A program made the position numbers and the translations under genes. Of a stretch of 64,000 nucleotides of DNA, positions 56,275-64,000 are shown in pieces. The DNA is from JADJOY01 sp016713535 [NCBI: Deltaproteobacteria bacterium]. Its GTDB lineage: Bacteria > JADJOY01. The stretch lies in contig JADJOY010000017.1 of assembly GCA_016713535.1 (NCBI GenBank), positions 62,001 through 126,000 of the forward strand, given 5' to 3'. A model generated the notes under the pieces. It had not been told where the DNA came from. It searched no databases and saw only the letters and a program-made list of their open reading frames with translations. The first letter of the stretch is position 1. Each line of letters starts with the position of its first letter.

Positions 56275-56958
56275 TCACGCTTCGCCGCCGGTGGGTTGGG
56301 AGACCTGCAGCAGCATCTGGCTGACGCGGTCGATCGCCATGTCGAGGCGGCGCTTCACGTCGGTCTGCTCGAGAAACGTCTGGCGCTGCTCCGCGTCGCT
56401 GAGCACGGCGGCCCCGACCAGGTCGACGAGCCGGCTCTCGTCGCGCTCGGACGCAGCAGCGCGCGCCAGCGGTCGCGCGGTGGTGTTGGGCAGCGCCGCG
56501 GCCAGATCGAGCACCAGCCGCCGCAACGTGACGCTCGTCGCCTCGACCTCGTCACGGTCCTCGGGTCGCAGCAGGTCGGGCACGAGCGCGGCGTGGATCT
56601 CGCGGTAAGCGTGGGTGGCCGGGTGCTCGCTCAGCATGCGGACACGGAGCTGACCCTGCAGCAGGATGTTGAAGCGGCCGTTCGAGAGCTTCTCGTCGCT
56701 CTCGATGTAACCGACGCCCATCATCGGCAGCACCGCGGGGCGGCCCTCGTAGTTGGTCTCCCAGCCGGGTGCCAGCGTCGCGACGGCGAGCACCCGATCG
56801 CTCGCGAGACAGTCGGTGAGCATCTCGCGGTAGCGCGGCTCGAACACGTGCAGCGGCAGGTAACCGCCTGGGATCAGCACCGAGCTCGGCAACGGGAAGA
56901 TCTTGAGGCGCGCGAGCGCGCGGAGCGCGGCGTCGCGGGGATCGTCGGTTTCACCCAT
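56275..56958 (-). CDS. LON substrate-binding (PUA-like) domain protein
   Basis: A 227-residue protein equal to the N-terminal domain of Lon protease, without ATPase or protease parts. The signature KIFPLPSSVLIPGGYLPLHV, then FEPRYREMLTDCL, is clear, and VGYIESDEKLSNGRFNILLQ and GQLRVRMLSEH match the PUA-like barrel. The C-terminal half is a helical bundle. Stand-alone members are common and may bind misfolded proteins; their role is unresolved. It is divergent from aceE. Confidence 0.88.
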   Translation of the reverse strand: MGETDDPRDAALRALARLKIFPLPSSVLIPGGYLPLHVFEPRYREMLTDCLASDRVLAVATLAPGWETNYEGRPAVLPMMGVGYIESDEKLSNGRFNILLQGQLRVRMLSEHPATHAYREIHAALVPDLLRPEDRDEVEATSVTLRRLVLDLAAALPNTTARPLARAAASERDESRLVDLVGAAVLSDAEQRQTFLEQTDVKRRLDMAIDRVSQMLLQVSQPTGGEA

Positions 56959-57067
56959 GAATGGAGGTCTCTGAGGAGGCTGGCGAGCGGGACGAAGCAT
57001 TCTAGGCGCCGGGCGCAGGCGCCGAAAGGGGCAATGCCGCGCTCGCGCGGCCGGGGAAGCCCGCCGA

Positions 57068-57073
57068 TATACT
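57068..57073 (+). promoter_or_regulatory. possible -10 element for aceE
   Basis: TATACT in GCCGATATACTCGCC is an unusual AT-rich word in this GC-rich gap and matches the -10 consensus in five of six positions, 65 bases before the aceE ATG. No good -35 box is seen at the standard distance. Confidence 0.3.
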
Positions 57074-57137
57074 CGCCTCGACGTGTCCGCCGGAGCGCCC
57101 ACCAGGCGGTTTCCGCGTCCGGCGGGCCGGGAGGACC

Positions 57138-59819
57138 ATGGCGACCGATCCGAAGACCCCGTCCGCTCCCGAGGAAGACGCGCGCGAGACCCGCGAGTGG
57201 CTCGAGTCCTTCGCCGAGGTGATCGGACGCGCGGGGCCGGAGCGCGCCGCCGCGCTGCTGCACGCCCTCGAGGAGCAGGCTTACAGGGCCGGGGTCGAGA
57301 TCCCGTTCTCCGCCAACACCCCGTACATCAACACGATCCCGCGCGAGAAGCAGCCGCGCTTCCCGGGGAGCCGCGAGATCGAGCGCCGCATCAAGAGCTA
57401 TGCGCGCTGGAACGCCATGGCCATGGTGGTGCGCGCCAACCGCGAGGAGCCCGGGATCGGTGGCCACATATCGACCTACGCGTCGGCGGCGACGTTGCTG
57501 GAGATCGGCTTCAACCACTTCTTCCGCGCGGCGAGCGGCGAGACCTCGGGCGACCAGGTGTTCTTCCAGGGGCACGCGGCGCCGGGAATCTACGCGCGTG
57601 CGTTCCTCGAGGGCCGCATCGACGCGGACCTGCTCGGGCGCTTCCGTCGCGAGCTGCGCCGCGGCGGCGGCCTCTCGTCCTATCCGCATCCGTGGCTGAT
57701 GCCGGACTTCTGGCAGTTTCCCACCGTCTCGATGGGGCTCTCGCCGCTCAACGCGATCTACCAGGCGCGCTTCAACCGCTACCTCGCGGATCGCGGGCTC
57801 AAGGACACCTCGGCGTCGAAGGTGTGGTGCTTCGTCGGGGACGGTGAGAGCGACGAGCCCGAGACGCTCGGCGCGATGACGCTCGCAGCGCGCGAGGGGC
57901 TCGACAACCTGATCTTCGTCGTGAACTGCAACCTGCAGCGCCTCGACGGGCCGGTGCGTGGCAACGGCAAGATCATCCAGGAGCTGGAAGCGGCGTTCCG
58001 CGGTGCGGGCTGGAACGCGATCAAGGTGATCTGGGGCAGCGACTGGGATCCGCTCTTGGCGCGCGACAAGGACGGCGAGCTGGTGCGGCGCATGGGCGAG
58101 GTCGTCGACGGGGAGTACCAGAAGTTCAGCGTCGAGCCGGGCGCCTACACCCGCGAGAAGTTCTTCGGCGTCTCCGAGCACTTGAAGACCCTCGTCGCCG
58201 ACATGACCGACGAGCAGATCCGCAAGATGAAGCGCGGTGGGCACGACCCCGAGAAGGTCTTCGCGGCGTTCCAGAGCGCGGTGAACCACCGCGGCTCGCC
58301 GACGGTGATCCTCGCCAAGACGGTCAAGGGGTATGGGCTCGGCGAGGCGGGTGAGGGTCGCAACATCACTCACCAGCAGAAGAAGCTGAACGAGGAGGAG
58401 CTGCGCGAGTTCCGCACCCGCTTCGGCATCCCGATCTCGGACGAGGACGTGGCGAAGGCGCCGTTCTACCGTCCACCCGACGACAGTCCCGAGATCCGGT
58501 ATTTGCGAGAACGACGCGAAGCGCTCGGCGGCTACCTGCCGCGGCGCACCGCGACGGGACCCGCCTTCACGCCTCCGCCGTCCTCGCTGTTCGCGGAGTT
58601 CCTCGAAGGCACGAACGGCCGCGACGTGGCGACCACGATGGCGTTCGTGAAGATCCTCGCGAAGCTCCTGCGTGACAAGGCGGTCGGCAAGCTGATCGTG
58701 CCGATCGTCCCCGACGAGGCGCGCACGTTCGGCATGGAGTCGCTCTTCCGTCAGTGCGGCATCTACTCGCACGTCGGCCAGAAGTACGACCCCGTGGACT
58801 CCGACAGCCTGCTCTTCTACCGCGAGGCACGCGACGGCCAGATCCTGGAAGAGGGGATCACCGAGGCCGGATCGATGGCATCGTTCATCGCCGCGGGCAC
58901 CGCGTACTCCACTCACGGCGTCAACACGATCCCGTTCTTCATCTTCTATTCGATGTTCGGCTTCCAGCGCATCGGCGACCAGATCTGGGCCGCCGGCGAC
59001 ATGCGCTGCCGGGGCTTCCTGGTGGGCGGCACGTCCGGGCGCACCACGCTCGCGGGCGAGGGGCTCCAGCACCAGGACGGCCACAGCCACCTGCTCGCGC
59101 AGTCGGTGCCCAATCTGGTCGCCTACGACCCGGCGTTCGCGTTCGAGATCGCGGTGATCGTCGAGGAAGGCATTCGCCGCATGTACGTCGAGCAGGAGAG
59201 CGTCTTCTACTACCTGACGGTGGGAAACGAGCCCTACCCGATGCCGGCCATGCCGGATGGAGCGCGCGACGGCATCCTCAATGGCATGTACCTGTTCCGC
59301 GCTGCCGAGAACGGCGATGGCGCGCTGCGCGCCCAGCTCCTCGGCAGCGGCGCGATCCTGCAAGAGGTGCTCGCCGCGCAGAAGCTGCTCGCGGAGCGCT
59401 ACCAGGTGGCGGCGGACGTGTGGAGCGTGACGAGCTGGAAGGAGCTGCGCCGCGAGGCGCTCGCGTGCGAGCGCTGGAACCTGCTCCACCCCGCTGATCC
59501 CGCGCGCGAGCCGTACGTCGCCGAGTGCCTGGCGGCGCGTCCGGGCGTGATCGTGGCCTCGACCGACTACATGAAGGCACTCCCCGACTCGATCGCGCGC
59601 TGGGCGCCGCGCCCGATCACCTCGCTCGGCACCGACGGCTTCGGGCGCAGCGAGGGGCGGCGCGCGCTGCGCGACTTCTTCGAGGGCGATGCGCGCTGGA
59701 TCACCATCGCGACGCTGAGCGCCCTGATGCGCGACGGCAAGGTCCCCTTCGAGACCGTCACCAAGGCGATCAACGACCTCGGCCTCGACCCGGCCAAGGC
59801 CGATCCGGTGACGGTGTGA
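57138..59819 (+). CDS. aceE: pyruvate dehydrogenase E1, homodimeric type
   Basis: An 893-residue thiamine-diphosphate enzyme of the single-chain E1 family (E. coli AceE type). The N-terminus has [20 protein letters not shown] and [20 protein letters not shown]. The thiamine motif begins at [20 protein letters not shown] and ends [19 protein letters not shown]. The C-terminal part is [20 protein letters not shown]. It decarboxylates pyruvate and acetylates the lipoyl group of E2. GGAGG precedes the ATG closely. It heads an aceE-aceF-lpdA operon whose two gaps both carry palindromic repeats. Confidence 0.97.
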   Translation: MATDPKTPSAPEEDARETREWLESFAEVIGRAGPERAAALLHALEEQAYRAGVEIPFSANTPYINTIPREKQPRFPGSREIERRIKSYARWNAMAMVVRANREEPGIGGHISTYASAATLLEIGFNHFFRAASGETSGDQVFFQGHAAPGIYARAFLEGRIDADLLGRFRRELRRGGGLSSYPHPWLMPDFWQFPTVSMGLSPLNAIYQARFNRYLADRGLKDTSASKVWCFVGDGESDEPETLGAMTLAAREGLDNLIFVVNCNLQRLDGPVRGNGKIIQELEAAFRGAGWNAIKVIWGSDWDPLLARDKDGELVRRMGEVVDGEYQKFSVEPGAYTREKFFGVSEHLKTLVADMTDEQIRKMKRGGHDPEKVFAAFQSAVNHRGSPTVILAKTVKGYGLGEAGEGRNITHQQKKLNEEELREFRTRFGIPISDEDVAKAPFYRPPDDSPEIRYLRERREALGGYLPRRTATGPAFTPPPSSLFAEFLEGTNGRDVATTMAFVKILAKLLRDKAVGKLIVPIVPDEARTFGMESLFRQCGIYSHVGQKYDPVDSDSLLFYREARDGQILEEGITEAGSMASFIAAGTAYSTHGVNTIPFFIFYSMFGFQRIGDQIWAAGDMRCRGFLVGGTSGRTTLAGEGLQHQDGHSHLLAQSVPNLVAYDPAFAFEIAVIVEEGIRRMYVEQESVFYYLTVGNEPYPMPAMPDGARDGILNGMYLFRAAENGDGALRAQLLGSGAILQEVLAAQKLLAERYQVAADVWSVTSWKELRREALACERWNLLHPADPAREPYVAECLAARPGVIVASTDYMKALPDSIARWAPRPITSLGTDGFGRSEGRRALRDFFEGDARWITIATLSALMRDGKVPFETVTKAINDLGLDPAKADPVTV

Positions 59820-59833
59820 TGATCCCGCGCGCG

Positions 59834-59914
59834 CCCTGGAGGGCTGCGGTCCCTCGCAGCCGCCGTGCTGCACCGCGAGCGAGCGGAGTGGATGCGAGGG
59901 ACCGCGTCCCTCCA
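59834..59914. repeat. inverted pair of family C elements in the aceE-aceF gap
   Basis: GGAGGGCTGCGGTCCCTCGC at 59837-59856 is the inverted form of GATGCGAGGGACCGCGTCCC near 59891-59910. The arms are separated by about 35 bases, so the transcript could fold into one long hairpin between aceE and aceF. Confidence 0.8.
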
Positions 59915-59952
59915 ACCGGGATCCGTCCGCGGACCCACACGGAGACCCACCC

Positions 59953-61464
59953 ATGCCGACCGAAGTGAAGCTTCCCGAGCTCGGCGAGAACGTCGAGTCC
60001 GGCCAGGTGGTGCGCATCATGGTCGCGCCGGGGGACGTGATCGAGAGCGGCCAGTCGATCATCGAGCTCGAGACCGACAAGGCCGCGATCGAGGTGCCCG
60101 CGTCGGCGGGCGGCACCGTGGAGGCGGTGCTGGTGAAGATGGGAGACGTGGTGGAGGTCGGCCAGGTCCTGCTCACGCTCGCCGACGGCGCGGCTGCTGC
60201 GGCAAAGCCGTCAGATGGGCGAAAGCCCTCCGTGACAGGACCCCGAGCCGCAGAGGCCGAGTCGTCCACGCCCAGCGCGCCACCCCCGCCCGCCGCGAAG
60301 CCTGACTCCGAGGCGGCCGTGGCGCGCGCTGAGAAAGACGCCGTGGCCGTCGACGAGGACGAGCCGAGCGCACCCGCGAGCCCACCCGCGCGCGCCGCCT
60401 CGAAGGCCGCGCCACACGCGGCACCGAGAGCCCCCGAGCCGCCGCCGGTGCAGCCGCCTGCGGAGCCCAGGTCCGCGGAGCCGGGCGACACGGAGGCCGG
60501 CGGCGCGGATGAGGCGTCCTCGCCCGTCCCAAGCCGCCTCGCGCCCGCCCCGCCGTCGGTGCGGCGCCTCGCGCGCGAGCTCGGCCTCGACGTGAACCGT
60601 GTCCCGGGCAGTGGTCCCGCGGGTCGCGTGTCGCTCGAGGACGTGAAGGCGCACGCGCGCCGGCTGCTGACGTCGGCGCCCCCGCGCGCCCCGTCCCCCG
60701 AGCGTGCCGCGACGGCGGGCGGGGGCGCGGTGCCGCCACTGCCGGATTTCGCGGAGTGGGGCGAGATCGAGCGTCAGCCGATGAGCAACGTGCGCCGTCT
60801 CACCGCCGAGCGCATGAGCCGCGCGTGGTCGGTGATTCCGCAGGTGACCAACTTCGACCACGCCGACGTCACCGAGCTCGAGGCGCTGCGCAAGCGCTTC
60901 GCCGAGACCCACAGGCAACGCGGGGTGCGCCTGACGCTCACGCCGATCATCCTCAAGGCCGCCTCGATCGCGCTCACCGAGATGCCACAGCTCAATGCCT
61001 CGATCGACATGGAGCGCCAGGAGATCGTGCTCAAGCACTATCGCCACATCGCGGTGGCGGTCGACACCGACCGTGGACTGCTGGTTCCAGTGGTGCGCGA
61101 CGTCGACGCCAAGGGTGTCCTGGCGCTCGCGCGCGAGGTCGAGGACCTGGCGAAGCGCGCGCGAGAGAAGAAGATCCAGGTCCCCGAGCTGCGCGGCGCG
61201 AGCTTCACCGTGACCAACCTGGGCGGGATCGGCGGCAGCGGTTTCTCGCCGATCGTGAATCACCCCGAGGTGGCGGTGCTGGGCGTGGCGCGCGGCGAGT
61301 GGACGCCGCGCTTCCAGAACGGCTCGTTCGTGCCGCGCCTCATGCTGCCGCTCGCGCTCTCCTACGATCACCGCCTCGTCGACGGCGCCGACGGCGCGCG
61401 CTTCCTGCGCCGCATGGCGGCACTCCTCGAGGATCCGCTCTGCTTCCTGCTGGACGGAGCGTGA
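59953..61464 (+). CDS. aceF: dihydrolipoamide acetyltransferase, pyruvate dehydrogenase E2
   Basis: A 503-residue protein with one lipoyl domain (Lys43 in IELETDKAAIEVPASAGG), a long Ala/Pro/Glu-rich linker (about 80-190), a peripheral subunit-binding domain (RRLARELGLDVNRVPGSGPA, about 195-230) and the acetyltransferase core ending SYDHRLVDGADGARFLRRM, with catalytic His473. It forms the core of the complex and moves acetyl groups to CoA. It has a single lipoyl domain, where the E. coli enzyme has three. It lies 133 bases downstream of aceE. Confidence 0.96.
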   Translation: MPTEVKLPELGENVESGQVVRIMVAPGDVIESGQSIIELETDKAAIEVPASAGGTVEAVLVKMGDVVEVGQVLLTLADGAAAAAKPSDGRKPSVTGPRAAEAESSTPSAPPPPAAKPDSEAAVARAEKDAVAVDEDEPSAPASPPARAASKAAPHAAPRAPEPPPVQPPAEPRSAEPGDTEAGGADEASSPVPSRLAPAPPSVRRLARELGLDVNRVPGSGPAGRVSLEDVKAHARRLLTSAPPRAPSPERAATAGGGAVPPLPDFAEWGEIERQPMSNVRRLTAERMSRAWSVIPQVTNFDHADVTELEALRKRFAETHRQRGVRLTLTPIILKAASIALTEMPQLNASIDMERQEIVLKHYRHIAVAVDTDRGLLVPVVRDVDAKGVLALAREVEDLAKRAREKKIQVPELRGASFTVTNLGGIGGSGFSPIVNHPEVAVLGVARGEWTPRFQNGSFVPRLMLPLALSYDHRLVDGADGARFLRRMAALLEDPLCFLLDGA

Positions 61465-61520
61465 TCCGGGCGGACACGATCGCGAGAAGCGAAATGAGTG
61501 CCCACGGATCGGCTCGCCTT

Positions 61521-61581
61521 CGTAGCGCGGGGGCTCGTCCCCCGCAGCCGGCTGGGGTGCGGGACGAGGCCCCGCGCTACC
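61521..61581. repeat. family B palindromic element in the aceF-lpdA gap
   Basis: GTAGCGCGGGG (61522-61532) pairs with CCCCGCGCTAC (61570-61580). Inner words GGCTCGTCCC and GGGACGAGGC also pair, giving one large imperfect palindrome. The same words occur at 28548-28600. Confidence 0.85.
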
Positions 61582-61642
61582 GTCGCCGTGGAGCGGACAC
61601 GGGCGGGGCGCAGCGATTCGCGAACACTCGGCGGGGAGTGCC

Positions 61643-63097
61643 ATGACGAGCGAATCCAGCACGGCCGACGTGGTGGTGATCGGCGGCGGGCCGGGCGGCT
61701 ACGCCGCGGCCTTCCGGGCGGCGGACCTCGGTAAGTCCGTGACGCTGATCGACGCCGACCCGCGCCTCGGCGGTGTGTGCGTGAACCGTGGCTGCATTCC
61801 GTCGAAGGCGCTGCTGCACCAGGCGGCGGTGATCCAGGGCGTGCGCGAGGCCGCGCAGCACGGCGTCACGTTCGGCGCGCCGACCATCGACCTCGAGCGC
61901 ATCCGTGCGTGGAAGGACGAGATCGTCACCAAGCTCGGCAACGGTGTCGGCGATCACGCCAAGCGTCGCAAGGTCCGCTACCTGCGGGCGCGCGGGCGCT
62001 TCGTCTCGTCGAGCGAGGTCGAGGTCACGCCGCTTCCCGGCGACGAGTCGCTCGCCGCGCAGCGGGTGCGGTTCGGTCACGCGATCGTCGCCACGGGCTC
62101 GCTTCCGATCTGTCCTCGGCTCTTCGCGATCGGCGACGTGCGCGTCATGGACTCGACCGGCGCGCTCGAGCTGCCCGACGTGCCAGCGCGGCTGCTGGTG
62201 GTGGGCGGCGGCTACATCGGGCTCGAGCTGGGGTCGGTGTATGCGGCCCTCGGCTCGCAGGTGAGCGTGGTGGAGAAGCTCGACGGACTGCTGCCGGGCG
62301 TGGACCGTGACCTCGTGCGGGTGCTCGAGAAACGGGTCAAGGAGCAGCTCGCTGCGATCGAGCTCTCGACCGAGGTCACGGCGCTCGAGCCTCGCGCCGA
62401 CGGCGTCGCCGTCACGCTGCGCCGCGCCGGCGGAGGCGAGGACCAGCGGCTCTTCGACCGCGTGCTGGTGGCGGTCGGGCGCCGGCCGAACACCGAGGGC
62501 CTCGGCCTGGAGGTCACGGGAGTGACGCTCGACGAGCGCGGCTTCATCACCGTGGACGCGCAGCGTCGGAGCGCCGACCCGCGGATCTTCGCGATCGGCG
62601 ACGTCGCGGGGGAGCCGATGCTCGCTCACAAGGCGGCGCACGAGGCGAAGGTCGCGGCGGAGGCGATCGCGGGCCATTCCGCGGCGTTCGAGCCGCGTGC
62701 GATCCCGGCGGTGGTGTTCACCGATCCCGAGATCGCGTGGTGTGGGCTGACCGAGAGCGAGGCCAAGCGCAGCGGCCGCACGATCGAGGTCCTGCGCATG
62801 CCGTGGGGCGGGTGGGGGCGTGCGCTCACACTCGGTCGCCCCGACGGTGCCACCAAGCTGATCGTCGACCCCGAGACGGAACAGGTGCTGGGCATGGGTG
62901 TCGTGGGAGCAGGAGCGGGCGAGCTGATCGCCGAGGGCTGCCTGGCGAGCGAGATGGGGGCGCTGGTGCGCGACGTCGCCGAGACCATCCATCCGCATCC
63001 CACGCTCTCCGAGACGATCTCCGAGGTCGCGGAGTCGTTCTTCGGCAACGCCACGCACTTCGTGCGGCCCCGCAAGGAGAGGACCCCGAAGGCCTGA
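61643..63097 (+). CDS. lpdA: dihydrolipoamide dehydrogenase (E3)
   Basis: A 484-residue FAD disulphide oxidoreductase. The FAD loop is VVIGGGPGGYAAAFRAADLG, the redox pair is Cys46 and Cys51 in GGVCVNRGCIPSKAL, the NAD loop is LLVVGGGYIGLELGSVYAAL, the second FAD contact is ADPRIFAIGDVAGEPML, and the catalytic His-Glu pair is in IHPHPTLSETI. It reoxidises dihydrolipoyl E2 and reduces NAD. It is the third gene of the pyruvate dehydrogenase operon. It may also serve other 2-oxoacid dehydrogenases. Confidence 0.96.
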   Translation: MTSESSTADVVVIGGGPGGYAAAFRAADLGKSVTLIDADPRLGGVCVNRGCIPSKALLHQAAVIQGVREAAQHGVTFGAPTIDLERIRAWKDEIVTKLGNGVGDHAKRRKVRYLRARGRFVSSSEVEVTPLPGDESLAAQRVRFGHAIVATGSLPICPRLFAIGDVRVMDSTGALELPDVPARLLVVGGGYIGLELGSVYAALGSQVSVVEKLDGLLPGVDRDLVRVLEKRVKEQLAAIELSTEVTALEPRADGVAVTLRRAGGGEDQRLFDRVLVAVGRRPNTEGLGLEVTGVTLDERGFITVDAQRRSADPRIFAIGDVAGEPMLAHKAAHEAKVAAEAIAGHSAAFEPRAIPAVVFTDPEIAWCGLTESEAKRSGRTIEVLRMPWGGWGRALTLGRPDGATKLIVDPETEQVLGMGVVGAGAGELIAEGCLASEMGALVRDVAETIHPHPTLSETISEVAESFFGNATHFVRPRKERTPKA

Positions 63098-63308
63098 GGC
63101 TCGACCGCCCCCCGGTCCGCCCTGCGGCGGGTCGCCGCCGGTGGTCCGGTGGAGCGCGACGCGTGTTGATGGCCAAAACGCGGCTGTGGTAGCGTCCGCC
63201 CCGCGTCGCAGTTGGCCACGCATCGGCGATTCCTTCGCAATTTCGCGAGGAAGCGCCGCGTCCGCCCGAGGAGGCGTGACCGCACCCGGAGTGAGTCGCC
63301 CGCGCCGC

Positions 63309-64000
63309 ATGTCCCCGATGGCCCGGATCGCCGGTCGCCCCGCGAGGGTTCGCGCGCGGGGGCGGAGGCACGTCGTCGCCGGGTGGCTCGCGCTCGCGGT
63401 CGCGTGGGGCGTGCTCCTGGCGCCGTTTGCGCACGCACAGCCGGACTCGGGCGGTGGCCTGCCCGGGATATCGGGTGAGGACGTCCTCGAGCCTGTCCAG
63501 CCGCGGGCGCCGTTCGTCGAGCCGCCCCGGGTCCGCCAGCCACCGCCGTGGCGTGGGGTCGGCGCCTTCCCCGCAACGCCACGGACGTTCGCGGCGAGAT
63601 CGACAAGCTGTGGGAGAAGCGCCGGCTCGCACTGGCGGCGCAGCAGCCGAGCGCCGACTCGCTGCTGGACCGCATCTACGACCTGGCGCTCGGTAGCGGG
63701 CAGCACGAGCTGCCGGTGCTCGCCGCGGCACTGCTGCGCGAGGCCGCGCGGGACGTCGCCCGTCACGATCTCGAGCAGGCCGACGCCCGGGTGCAGGCTG
63801 CGCGCCGGCTCGCCCCCGAGCTGCCGCAGACGCGCTTCGCGCGCGCCGACGTCTTGCTTCGCAGCGGCCCCGCGCAGTGGAACGAGGCGGTGCGCGAGCT
63901 CAGCGAGGGTACGGAGGTGCTCCAGACCAGCCTCGCGGAGCGCGCGCGTTTCCAGGCCACGGGTCTCTTCTACGGACTCCTGTGTGGGCTCGCGGTCGCG
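63309..64000 (+). CDS. exported protein of unknown family (partial, frameshifted)
   Basis: The N-terminus has a signal peptide (VVAGWLALAVAWGVLLAPFA, then HA-QPD) and a Pro-rich stretch. The frame breaks near 63560; after one missing base it continues in frame 2 as DVRGEIDKLWEKRRLALAAQ, SLLDRIYDLALGSGQHELPV and ARVQAARRLAPELPQTRFAR to the window edge. The helical, Ala/Leu-rich segments suggest tetratricopeptide-like repeats (EQADARVQAARRLAPELP). The start is uncertain: ATG at 63309 or in-frame GTG at 63276 or 63291. The gene continues past 64000. Confidence 0.6.
   Translation, partial: MSPMARIAGRPARVRARGRRHVVAGWLALAVAWGVLLAPFAHAQPDSGGGLPGISGEDVLEPVQPRAPFVEPPRVRQPPPWRGVGAFPATPRTFAARSTSCGRSAGSHWRRSSRAPTRCWTASTTWRSVAGSTSCRCSPRHCCARPRGTSPVTISSRPTPGCRLRAGSPPSCRRRASRAPTSCFAAAPRSGTRRCASSARVRRCSRPASRSARVSRPRVSSTDSCVGSRS

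Noticed and set aside
56874-60491. A 1,205-codon open frame on the minus strand opposite aceE
   Set aside because: It is antisense to a complete AceE and the start of AceF and shows only Arg/Ala/His-rich composition.

Overview
The window is a contiguous piece of a very GC-rich bacterial chromosome. Genes are dense and lie on both strands. I see no rRNA, tRNA, CRISPR array, prophage or transposase. Gene content and order point to a deltaproteobacteria-like Gram-negative lineage (Myxococcota, Desulfobacterota or Binatota type). The evidence is an hslV-hslU-argB-argD-argF-argG cluster, a homodimeric AceE-type pyruvate dehydrogenase, many lipoproteins and signal-peptide proteins, a VLCAD-like acyl-CoA dehydrogenase, and a sensor kinase with an N-terminal domain common in such genomes. 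The phylum is an inference.

Layout. 0.1-3.1 kb: a B12-binding radical SAM protein and an alpha/beta hydrolase. 3.3-7.4 kb: a compact group holding a tiny membrane protein, an encapsulated ferritin (EncFtn), its encapsulin shell protein, small proteins, a histidine kinase and a 3D-domain lipoprotein; this is a probable iron-storage nanocompartment locus. 8.5-9.8 kb: a secreted protein. 9.8-13.5 kb: metH, followed upstream by a tandem intergenic repeat. 14.0-17.4 kb: argH with a fibronectin-III lipoprotein and a second lipoprotein. 17.7-24.0 kb: an FAD oxidase, a large secreted GWSG-repeat protein, a TerB-like protein and a repeat lipoprotein. 24.1-31.8 kb, all on the minus strand: xerC, hslV, hslU, argB, argD, argF, argG. 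32.2-40.9 kb, all on the plus strand: acyl-CoA dehydrogenase, lipase maturation factor, HtrA protease, FtsH, exonuclease III and a glycosyltransferase-like protein. 41.0-53.8 kb: membrane proteins, a large TPR protein, an FAD-linked oxidase, a TetR/MAPEG pair, a ureohydrolase-like protein, an aldo/keto reductase and small envelope proteins. 54.0-63.1 kb: a YdeP-type molybdopterin oxidoreductase, a LON-domain protein and the aceE-aceF-lpdA operon. The window ends inside a signal-peptide protein.

Functional links. ArgB, ArgD, ArgF, ArgG and ArgH cover arginine synthesis from N-acetylglutamate to arginine except the ArgC and deacetylation steps. HslV and HslU form the two-part protease. AceE, AceF and Lpd form the complete pyruvate dehydrogenase complex. 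EncFtn and encapsulin form a cargo and shell pair.

Quality warning. About nineteen frame breaks occur in about thirteen otherwise well-conserved genes, including ftsH and xthA, and most sit between 32 and 49 kb. Most look like single-base losses, often in short G or C runs, so sequencing or assembly indels are the likely cause. Genes below are given as reconstructed spans. Two further anomalies look like internal losses: a histidine kinase without its N-box and a DUF4345-TetR chimera.

The intergenic DNA carries at least three families of dispersed GC-rich palindromes resembling REP elements. One of them supplies the stop codon of a gene.
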